DNA of 64,000 bases. It comes from Ruminococcus sp. (GTDB taxonomy: Bacteria > Bacillota > Clostridia > Oscillospirales > Ruminococcaceae). A model generated the notes under the pieces. The model ran no database searches. It worked only from the letters and a program-made list of their open reading frames with translations, and had not been told where the DNA came from. Of this stretch, positions 57,739 to 64,000 are shown in pieces. Position 1 is the stretch's first letter. Each line of letters opens with the position of its first letter. The stretch covers positions 1-64,000 of the forward strand of contig JAJQIB010000013.1 of NCBI GenBank assembly GCA_021199375.1. Direction: 5' to 3'. A program made the translations under genes and the position numbers.

Positions 57739-58181
57739 TTTTTCGATGCAGTTCCAGCAATTTTGCTATTAACAGTATTAACCAGTTTGTATTCAACAAC
57801 TAACGTGTGATAAGTTGGTGTTGCAGATGATAAGGGAATACTGTGCGACGGTTGTGTATTATAATGGTATCTAGTCGAAAACTTACCGGTTGAAATTTTT
57901 TCACCACTGGAAGTAAGAGAATATCCACTGTATTTTGCATATGAAATGTTGCCGTAGGAATCTGTTGAGGTTGTATACTTTGTGCAACTCTCTTTTATTG
58001 ATGTGATTTTCTTATCGCCGGCAGCTAAATATACCTTGCAAGACAAAGCATTGTCGCTCGACGTAGCTCCGGGTGTATACCTTAAAGACCAAGAATCCGC
58101 ACTCGCACCCATACTCATACAACTAACCGCCATAACCGTTGCTGCAGCTAAAGCTGCGATTTTCTTCTTAAAATTGTTCAT
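57735..58181 (-). CDS. Small secreted protein (module with lost permeases)
   Basis: A 148-residue protein with a clear signal peptide (M-N-N-F-K-K-K-I, hydrophobic core, cleavage after about A-S-A at residue 28). The mature part is Ser/Thr/Tyr-rich with two Cys residues and a basic end. I do not recognise a family. I chose the ATG at 58179-58181 by the perfect aaggagg. It is translationally coupled to the membrane protein gene. The secreted protein at 62240-62653 has a similar leader and an almost identical promoter region, so the two are probably co-regulated. Confidence 0.75.
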   Translation of the reverse strand: MNNFKKKIAALAAATVMAVSCMSMGASADSWSLRYTPGATSSDNALSCKVYLAAGDKKITSIKESCTKYTTSTDSYGNISYAKYSGYSLTSSGEKISTGKFSTRYHYNTQPSHSIPLSSATPTYHTLVVEYKLVNTVNSKIAGTASKK

Positions 58182-58237
58182 TACAATTTCCTCCTTATAA
58201 TTTTTTTGGAACTGACACCATAACATGTCTATCATTT

Positions 58238-58266
58238 ATTATAAACCCAATTTTCACTTTTGTCAA
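58238..58266 (-). promoter_or_regulatory. Proximal promoter of the secreted protein gene 58181
   Basis: TTGACA (58261-58266), 17-bp spacer, TATAAT (58238-58243). Confidence 0.8.
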
Positions 58267-58356
58267 GCATTTATTTTAATTTTGTCAAAGGTTACAATTA
58301 TTCTCTTTTTTAAGCTTTAAAATTGGTTATCATTCACATTTTGCGGCAATATTTCT

Positions 58357-58385
58357 ATTATACCACCCTACCACCAGTATGTCAA
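58357..58385 (-). promoter_or_regulatory. Distal promoter of the secreted protein gene 58181
   Basis: TTGACA (58380-58385), 17-bp spacer, TATAAT (58357-58362). The -35 and 65 bp upstream are part of a repeat shared with 62727-62806. Confidence 0.8.
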
Positions 58386-58451
58386 GATATTTCTTGTATT
58401 GCATGATAATTTCGTCATATTGCACAATTTACACATGGCAATTTGTGCATA
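58372..58451 (-). repeat. 80-bp duplicated promoter region, copy 1
   Basis: Matches 62727-62806 with only about six differences. It covers the -35 element and the upstream region but not the -10. It contains short inverted repeats (GCACAA...TTGTGC; ATGA...TCAT). Together with its twin it probably binds a common regulator. The rest of 58182-58490 holds only the two promoters. Confidence 0.8.
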
Positions 58452-58490
58452 ATATACTAAAATTAAATTAGAGATAGGTATTATGCTTTT

Positions 58491-59714
58491 TTATCCCTCA
58501 TCATCCTGATATGTAACCGCTTCGCCAGATTCGCAATTTATCAAATATATAATAGTGGTGTTGTTGTTTTGGTTATCAAAAGCCATTCTCCAGAAGGGCA
58601 TAATTTCAGATTCATCGGCATTCTTGAGGTAGCTTAGCCTTAAATCTGTAAGTATAAATTCAGTCGCTCCGGTCAAGTCGCCGCAGGCTGCTTCAATTGC
58701 CGATTTAGGCGATACTATTTTATCAAGAGTGCGCTTTGTCTCAATCGTTTTGTTTGGCAGCTCTCCAATAAATGAGCATACGCCATTTGACGTCGCTGAC
58801 ACACACCTTAGTCTTAGCGAAAGCGAGTAGCTGTTCTCATCAAATCCATCTATCAGCGTATCCGAATTAACAGACTCAAACGGAATACCTTTGTAGCATG
58901 AGTTTAAATTGCTAACTAAAAGCTCACTCTCAATATTTTCATCTATATAAATTTGTTCATTATCTATAGTTAAGCTATACCCATCCTTTAGCTGTGGTTC
59001 AAGCTTTTCTAAAAAGTCATTTACCTTCTCCTGTGCATTGCTTAACGATTGACTCTCATCAACAAAGCCTATAGCTTCAGACTCGTTCGAATAGCCTTTG
59101 TAAAAGCTAAGCCCATCAAGTGTAGGACTCCAATTGTAAAATGTAGCGCCCGTTTCCTCAGTAAAATAAGCCTCTAGCGATTCATCATTTACATATGTAA
59201 ATGCCGAGCCGCTGTAATCAGTCGCCAAATAAAAGGCAAGCATATTTTCTTCATCAATATAGATATACTGAATCACCGAAATGCTTTCAGATTCAATCTC
59301 TTCCTTGTGAGTCGAATATTTGTGAGCATTTATATTTTCACTAAAGCAATCATCGTCCGAAAGATCGTCAGAGCTAAAGTATAGCTTATCCTCATCATAA
59401 TCAAGGTCAGAAATTGAGCAGCTGATGCTCTTAAATGAAGCTAAAAAATCATCGTTAGAATCAGCGTTTCCAAAAGCTATTACATCAACTCCATCGGCTT
59501 GCGCAACATTATTTTCAAAGTCGCCGAGGGTGATGTTTTCAAACTCAGTTGTGTCGATAGCTTCAATCGCTTCGTCAATCGCCTCATTAGAGGTAGCGGA
59601 TGAGGCTTCAACCATTTCAACCGAATTATCCTTAGTATTTTCATTCTTCCCACATCCGCTAAGGGTGGCAAGCATAACCAGCAGAATAAGGGGGATTGTT
59701 GGGGAATTATGCAT
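58491..59714 (-). CDS. Lipoprotein of the two-permease module
   Basis: A 407-residue lipoprotein. Lipobox A-T-L-S-G-C puts the lipidated Cys at 21. An acidic Ser/Glu-rich spacer follows, then an outer domain ending in a PepSY-like segment. I chose the ATG at 59712-59714 by aaaggag 11 nt upstream and by the signal peptide; the longer frame from 59744 would bury it. It is the last gene of the operon secreted protein - permease A - permease B - lipoprotein, and so a candidate receptor or sensor for the system. Confidence 0.78.
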   Translation of the reverse strand: MHNSPTIPLILLVMLATLSGCGKNENTKDNSVEMVEASSATSNEAIDEAIEAIDTTEFENITLGDFENNVAQADGVDVIAFGNADSNDDFLASFKSISCSISDLDYDEDKLYFSSDDLSDDDCFSENINAHKYSTHKEEIESESISVIQYIYIDEENMLAFYLATDYSGSAFTYVNDESLEAYFTEETGATFYNWSPTLDGLSFYKGYSNESEAIGFVDESQSLSNAQEKVNDFLEKLEPQLKDGYSLTIDNEQIYIDENIESELLVSNLNSCYKGIPFESVNSDTLIDGFDENSYSLSLRLRCVSATSNGVCSFIGELPNKTIETKRTLDKIVSPKSAIEAACGDLTGATEFILTDLRLSYLKNADESEIMPFWRMAFDNQNNNTTIIYLINCESGEAVTYQDDEG

Positions 59715-59805
59715 AGGTGGTGTATCTCCTTTTATTAATTTCATCTTAAATCTCTTGTTTGCTTTTGTTAGTCATAACGACAAAACAAACGCCAGAAATC
59801 GTCTA

Positions 59806-60987
59806 TCACTGCTTAAATTCTATTTTGAGCACATCCTTCAACTGTTTGTTTTTCACTACAAGAATTGGGACGATGGCTGAAAGTATTATAAACAATGTAA
59901 CTATTCCAACACAAACAAGAATGCTAATTTTAGATAAATTCACAAGCGTTGTGCTTAAAAAAGTTTGTTTTCCGACAAGAAAAAACAAAACATCAAGCGC
60001 TAGAGAAATTATGAGGATAAATATAAAATTTACGATATTCACCAAAGAACAATATCTCCACGTTTCTCCGCATAAACAAAAAATAGCGAAGTTTTTTAAA
60101 TTTTTCATTATGATAATCATACTTGATATTATTGCAGTGAAAATAGTTAAAATCAAAATAACAATGGATAAAGGAAGCAAAGTATAAAGCTGCTCGTTTA
60201 CGTATTCTATACTCCCTTTATTTAAGGAATCGTTGTTGCCTATTATCTCGAAGCCATAATCATATGCCATTTGTTCTAATGTGTCCGAGTTATACATATT
60301 TTCAGGGAAATTCACTATGATAGACGAATCATATCTAAAAAAAGTATTTATATTAAATTCGTCTGCTATGCTCTGAGTGGTTATAAAAAATGGCTTATCG
60401 CCGCTTGATTTGGTAAAAAGATAACACAAATCTCTATAATCACCATGATTCTCATACAGCCCAGGAACACCTTTGCCATATATGTACTGATTAAAGGAAA
60501 TTATGCCACAAACTTTAACTTTATACTTTTCTTGATTATCATCATACAGTTCAAGAACATCCCCAATGCTTAGCCCGAATCCATCCGCTGCAAGACATTC
60601 GATAAAATCAGAATTATATTTTGGATAATGTCCTTTTTCTAACCTTGGCGGAATAATCTCCATAATATCATCGGGATAAATCTTTGCTATGCTTTGAAAT
60701 TCGTAATCCTCTGTATTCAGACCTATCGATTTAATTCCTGTGACGTTTGTTGCCTCTGTAAATACATCTAAAACCTCATCTTCATTCCTCATAATTATAT
60801 CGGCAGTGGAAGGCTCTATAACCACTCCGGAGCTTGATAGTTCATCTTCACATACCTTGTAATATTCTTTCCTTTCCATAACCGCCGAAGTGAACAAAAT
60901 TACAAGTGCAATTACAATAGCTACTTGCAGTGAAATAAGTATATTAACAATTATATTGCGCTTAAATAATTTCAAACTACTTTTCAC
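59806..60987 (-). CDS. FtsX-type ABC permease B
   Basis: A 393-residue permease with a membrane helix at about 10-33, an extracytoplasmic domain to about 265, and three C-terminal helices. F-A-I-F-C-L-C-G-E-T-W-R-Y-C after the second helix parallels permease B at 52477-53721. Its GTG start (60985-60987) shares its first base with the last base of the upstream TAG stop, so translation is coupled. The tail is basic (V-V-K-N-K-Q-L-K-D-V). No ATPase gene is adjacent. Confidence 0.85.
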   Translation of the reverse strand: MKSSLKLFKRNIIVNILISLQVAIVIALVILFTSAVMERKEYYKVCEDELSSSGVVIEPSTADIIMRNEDEVLDVFTEATNVTGIKSIGLNTEDYEFQSIAKIYPDDIMEIIPPRLEKGHYPKYNSDFIECLAADGFGLSIGDVLELYDDNQEKYKVKVCGIISFNQYIYGKGVPGLYENHGDYRDLCYLFTKSSGDKPFFITTQSIADEFNINTFFRYDSSIIVNFPENMYNSDTLEQMAYDYGFEIIGNNDSLNKGSIEYVNEQLYTLLPLSIVILILTIFTAIISSMIIIMKNLKNFAIFCLCGETWRYCSLVNIVNFIFILIISLALDVLFFLVGKQTFLSTTLVNLSKISILVCVGIVTLFIILSAIVPILVVKNKQLKDVLKIEFKQ

Positions 60988-62213
60988 TATATCCCCTCCG
61001 AAAATTCCAATTTCTTTCCAATATTTATTGTAAGCATGATTTCAAGCACAACAAAAGAAACTAAAACATAGCATGCAAACATCAAAAGATAAACAGTAGA
61101 TGAAAATGAATTGATCATGTCTGGAAAATAATCGAGTAAAATCGGATATAATAGCTTGTTAAAAAGAAATTGAGCCAGCAAAAATACAGGAATATTTATG
61201 AGTGCTATTTGTGCTATGAACATTTTTATTACTTTATGCTTTGTGCAACCACAAAGTCTATATATAATTATTTTTTTCTTGTTTTGAGAAACAGCATAGC
61301 TATAAATCAAGACTAAATTCACTGAAAACAACAGCGTTACTACACCCGAAATCACAACCATCGTTTTATAAAAAAAGCTGTCTGCTGAAAATGTCAGGTC
61401 CATATCCTGTAGGTATGCTTTTTCCGGCATTACGTTGTTGACAGCATTTTGAATCTCGTTATATTGTCGATAGGTAACAGTGCTTTTAAACGTTATATCA
61501 ACAGTATTATACATCGCCCGAAGCGGAGTATCATCATCTAATGAAGTAAAAGGGATATAGATCATCATATCTTCAGGATCCAACGCCTCCGCTTCTCCCA
61601 ATAGTTTATATTGCTGACCGTTTATCTCAAGAAATTGCTCGTCACTTTCAATTTTTCTTGCGCCGTCATTAATCCAATAAATCGTTCCTGTTGAATATTC
61701 TGACGCTTCATCAGTAAAAAGTATTTGTCCAGCATATGCTATCTTCTCGCCGGACAAATACTGTTCATCAGAAAACAATTTTGCACTGTCGCCATAAGGA
61801 ATTAATCCTTCAGGCGTAACCTTAAATTCAAAATGATAAAAATTTAAACCGTATACATTATCATCCATAGTGGCACCACACATAACATAATCAATATCCT
61901 CCATTATATTTTCAGGCAAAGACATCAGTGTTGATACAACGTCGCTCTTTAGAACAGAAGAATATTCATTAGACATATCCTCTTCACCAAAAGCCTCGAT
62001 ATATTCTGTATGTGAAGTGTTATAATCAGAATACCCCAATGCAGATATAGTAACAGTTTTTCCTTGGATTTCACCCTGAGTGATTTTTGTATGATAATTT
62101 TGATAAACTCCATAAATAAAGCAACTTGTGGCTGCTGTAAGAATAGTACTTATAATCAGAAAAATAAGCAGTATTTTGTTAGAAAAAGTCGCTTTAATAG
62201 TTTTTAAAAACAT
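60987..62213 (-). CDS. FtsX-type ABC permease A
   Basis: A 408-residue permease of the same topology: helix at about 12-35, outer domain, then three helices from about 285. I-I-I-Y-R-L-C-G-C-T-K-H-K follows the second helix and matches permease A at 51442-52480. The start is uncertain: ATG at 62211-62213, with GTG 62222 and TTG 62225 also in frame, and no strong SD for any. It lies 26 bp after the secreted protein gene. Confidence 0.83.
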   Translation of the reverse strand: MFLKTIKATFSNKILLIFLIISTILTAATSCFIYGVYQNYHTKITQGEIQGKTVTISALGYSDYNTSHTEYIEAFGEEDMSNEYSSVLKSDVVSTLMSLPENIMEDIDYVMCGATMDDNVYGLNFYHFEFKVTPEGLIPYGDSAKLFSDEQYLSGEKIAYAGQILFTDEASEYSTGTIYWINDGARKIESDEQFLEINGQQYKLLGEAEALDPEDMMIYIPFTSLDDDTPLRAMYNTVDITFKSTVTYRQYNEIQNAVNNVMPEKAYLQDMDLTFSADSFFYKTMVVISGVVTLLFSVNLVLIYSYAVSQNKKKIIIYRLCGCTKHKVIKMFIAQIALINIPVFLLAQFLFNKLLYPILLDYFPDMINSFSSTVYLLMFACYVLVSFVVLEIMLTINIGKKLEFSEGI

Positions 62214-62239
62214 ATTTTTCACCAAAATTTCATTTTAAC

Positions 62240-62653
62240 TTAAGTGGTCAGCTCAATAGTGAACGTTTTTTTGCTCTTTTCGCCTCCGCTAGCAGATGCC
62301 TTATAGTAAGATATGTATTTAGCAGTTTTACCACTATACGAATTTATAGTAACATTTGGTGTCAATATATCTCCCACTTCAGCATCTTCCATTTCAGAAT
62401 GTTTTTCAGCTGTATTACCTACTTTCACCTGTGCATATAACACAGCACAATCAACTCTGCAGCTTGTAAGATTGCGCACATAAGCCTTCTTCGTGCTTGT
62501 GTTTAAAGTTGCAAGTGCTGATATTCTATAGTGTGTACATGAATAGCTCTTTGTTTTGTCAATGCTTACCGCACCAGCACCTACACTAAAACAACTACTT
62601 GCCATAACCATAGCAACTCCTAAAGACACCAATTTTTTCTTAAAACTTTTCAT
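62240..62653 (-). CDS. Small secreted protein (complete module)
   Basis: A 137-residue protein with a signal peptide (M-K-S-F-K-K-K-L, hydrophobic core, A-G-A near 28). The mature part has four Cys residues, is Thr/Ser/Lys-rich, and ends E-L-T-T. It is not recognised. The SD aggagg is before the ATG. It is first in the operon with the permease pair and lipoprotein, so it could be the exported or sensed protein of the system. Bacteriocin-like or envelope roles are possible, without direct support. Confidence 0.75.
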   Translation of the reverse strand: MKSFKKKLVSLGVAMVMASSCFSVGAGAVSIDKTKSYSCTHYRISALATLNTSTKKAYVRNLTSCRVDCAVLYAQVKVGNTAEKHSEMEDAEVGDILTPNVTINSYSGKTAKYISYYKASASGGEKSKKTFTIELTT

Positions 62654-62710
62654 AAAAAATTCCTCCTATAAAAATAAAATATTATTTTGGATATTTCTAT
62701 CCTTAATGTT

Positions 62711-62739
62711 ATTATATCATACTTTCACCAGTATGTCAA
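62711..62739 (-). promoter_or_regulatory. Sigma-A promoter of the secreted protein/permease operon
   Basis: TTGACA (62734-62739), 17-bp spacer, TATAAT (62711-62716). Confidence 0.85.
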
Positions 62740-62806
62740 GATATTTCTTGTATTGCATGATATTTTCGTCATATTGTACAATTTACACATGATGATTTGT
62801 GCATAA
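62727..62806 (-). repeat. 80-bp duplicated promoter region, copy 2
   Basis: Twin of 58372-58451 with about six differences, in the same position relative to the -35 of its operon. The rest of 62807-62970 holds only the rpsI terminator and a short hairpin (ggcgtaaatacgcc, about 62941-62954). Confidence 0.8.
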
Positions 62807-62844
62807 TTAAATAAATAATCAATATATACTTTAAGCTATCGCCT

Positions 62845-62880
62845 AAAACAAAAACCGCTCCACGAAAAACGCAGAGCGGT
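62845..62880 (-). terminator. Terminator of the rplM-rpsI operon
   Basis: Stem accgctc/gagcggt (62854-62860, 62874-62880), followed on the minus strand by TTTTTGTTTT. Confidence 0.85.
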
Positions 62881-62970
62881 GAATTTGATTCTCTTTTAGT
62901 TGTGCAAGGCTGCCCCAACTGTAAAATAAATCTCGCAAACGGCGTAAATACGCCATTTTGATGGGTGAGA

Positions 62971-63372
62971 TTATCTCTTTGAGAACTGGGGAGCACGACG
63001 AGCTGCCTTTAAGCCGTACTTCTTTCTCTCCTTCATTCTGGGGTCTCTTGTTAGGAAGCCAGCCTTCTTGAGAGTGCCACGAAGCTCAGGATCGTACTGA
63101 AGCAATGCTCTTGAAACGCCGTGTCTGATAGCTCCTGCCTGACCGGTAACTCCGCCGCCCTTAACGGTGCAAACGATGTCGAACTTTTCAGCAGCGCCAA
63201 TTAGATTAAACGGCTGACGAACTATAAGCTTGAGTGTTTCAAGTCCGAAGTAATCGTCAATATCTCTGTCGTTGATTGTAATCTTGCCCGTTCCTTCGTA
63301 TACACGAACTCTTGCAACGGACGACTTTCTTCTTCCTGTTCCGTAATAATACGGATTCTTTGATTCGTACAT
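62971..63372 (-). CDS. rpsI: 30S ribosomal protein S9
   Basis: Small-subunit ribosomal protein, 133 residues. The N-terminal [15 protein letters not shown] and the invariant C-terminal Q-F-S-K-R, which reaches the P-site tRNA, are present. [14 protein letters not shown] is the family core. The SD aaggag precedes the ATG. It follows rplM by 20 bp as in most bacteria. Confidence 0.98.
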   Translation of the reverse strand: MYESKNPYYYGTGRRKSSVARVRVYEGTGKITINDRDIDDYFGLETLKLIVRQPFNLIGAAEKFDIVCTVKGGGVTGQAGAIRHGVSRALLQYDPELRGTLKKAGFLTRDPRMKERKKYGLKAARRAPQFSKR

Positions 63373-63392
63373 TTTCTTACGCTCCTTTCAAA

Positions 63393-63821
63393 TTAAAGCT
63401 CGTACATTTCAGGCTTCTGAGCTGCGTTTTTGTGCTCTGCACCCTTGTAGACTCTTAGTCTTGTAGCAGCCTTTCTGCCGAGCGTGTTGTTAGGGAGCAT
63501 ACCCTCTACTGCGATTCTCATAGCTCTGTCGGACTGTTCAGCCATAAGCTTTGAATACTTGATCTCCTTAAGACCGCCAATCCAGCCTGTGTGCCACTTG
63601 TAGGTTTTCTGCTCAAGCTTGTTTCCTGTAAGGATAGCCTTGTCAGAATTGATGATAATTACATGATCTCCACAATCTGCGTGAGGAGCATAGGTAGGCT
63701 TGTGCTTACCTCTTAAAATGTGAGCAGCCTTAGCGGCAACTCTTCCGAGGGGCTTGCCCTCAGCGTCGATAATATACCACTTGCGCTCAATGTCGCCAGC
63801 CTTAGGCATATAAGTTGACAT
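63393..63821 (-). CDS. rplM: 50S ribosomal protein L13
   Basis: Large-subunit ribosomal protein of 142 residues, complete. R-K-W-Y-I-I-D-A, L-G-R-V-A, H-A-D-C-G-D-H-V-I-I-I-N and M-L-P-N-N-T-L-G are typical. I chose the ATG at 63819-63821 by aaaggagg and by family length; the in-frame extension to 63896 runs through the leader. It is co-transcribed with rpsI. Confidence 0.98.
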   Translation of the reverse strand: MSTYMPKAGDIERKWYIIDAEGKPLGRVAAKAAHILRGKHKPTYAPHADCGDHVIIINSDKAILTGNKLEQKTYKWHTGWIGGLKEIKYSKLMAEQSDRAMRIAVEGMLPNNTLGRKAATRLRVYKGAEHKNAAQKPEMYEL

Positions 63822-63835
63822 AGTGTTTTCCTCCT

Positions 63836-63895
63836 TTTTAATTGACACAATGCGTGCCCGCACATCTATTGCTGTGCTTTCATTTTTCAACAACA
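63836..63895 (-). promoter_or_regulatory. Probable L13 ribosomal protein leader
   Basis: Between promoter and rplM the minus strand carries GCACAGCAAT (63868-63877) and GCATTGTGTC (63844-63853) around GATGTGCGGGCAC, giving alternative stems (GCACA/TGTGC and CAAT/ATTG). This fits the small autoregulatory L13 leader of Firmicutes, where L13 binds its own mRNA. The identification is from memory of the motif. Confidence 0.5.
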
Positions 63896-63901
63896 TTTGT
63901 A

Positions 63902-63930
63902 ATTATAGCAGATTTTCTAAAAAGCGTCAA
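63902..63930 (-). promoter_or_regulatory. Sigma-A promoter of rplM-rpsI
   Basis: TTGACG (63925-63930), 17-bp spacer, TATAAT (63902-63907). Nothing recognised between here and the end of the window. Confidence 0.8.
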
Positions 63931-64000
63931 GCTGAAAAAACGTGAAATTTAAAATATATCCCTCTTACGCTCAATTTCTCACCTTTTTTCTCGTTTTCTC

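Overview
The window looks like a chromosomal segment of a low-to-mid GC, spore-forming Gram-positive anaerobe of the Clostridia, most like the Ruminococcaceae/Oscillospiraceae. The evidence is the sporulation pair spoIVA/sipL, a T-box-controlled trp operon, Shine-Dalgarno-led starts throughout, consensus TTGACA-17-TATAAT promoters, a split ferredoxin-type glutamate synthase and an ANTAR regulator next to glnA. No rRNA, tRNA, CRISPR array or complete transposase gene was seen.

Layout. 1-1.6 kb: queT behind a preQ1-I riboswitch, directly after fructose-bisphosphate aldolase. 1.7-9.1 kb: a nitrogen assimilation block read leftwards. It holds three separate glutamate synthase domain genes, a 4Fe-4S protein, a flavin oxidoreductase, glnA and an ANTAR antiterminator. 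A terminator hairpin lies just downstream of the promoters of both the synthase operon and glnA. 9.5-9.85 kb: a stand-alone noncoding RNA. 9.9-25.2 kb: mostly housekeeping genes (HD protein, DUF1877, Nif3/TrmK, DUF1858, TypA, two zinc-ribbon membrane proteins, a PIN-like repeat protein, SGNH hydrolase, ECF S-component plus kinase, cytidylate-kinase-like protein, L,D-transpeptidase). 25.3-32.6 kb: trpE-trpS-trpGD-trpC-trpB-trpA under a tryptophan T-box, with no trpF. 32.7-43.5 kb: D,D-carboxypeptidase, PrsA-like foldase, spoIVA-sipL, metA, a MutS-like ATPase. 43.6-50.4 kb: a two-component system and a five-repeat PepSY protein whose promoters carry the same TCTAAT direct repeats, then a GntR/ABC export operon with a perfect operator palindrome.

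50.4-62.8 kb is the accessory part. It carries three related modules of membrane or secreted proteins with paired ABC3/FtsX-type permeases; two of the three are decayed. It also has two of three copies of a palindromic repeat family, a second copy of the 9.65 kb noncoding RNA, a zinc-ribbon/RHH repressor gene facing a two-gene operon with ATGACGTCAT palindromes at both promoters, and a promoter-to-terminator unit of about 650 bp without genes. That unit contains a perfect 246-bp tandem duplication full of nested stems. The window ends with rpsI and rplM behind a probable L13 leader.

The strongest candidates for something undescribed are the paralogous noncoding RNA pair (9648-9832 and 53745-53949), the structured repeat transcript at 55350-56035, and the two-permease modules that lack their own ATPase. 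All calls are from reading the sequence; no database search or folding program was run.
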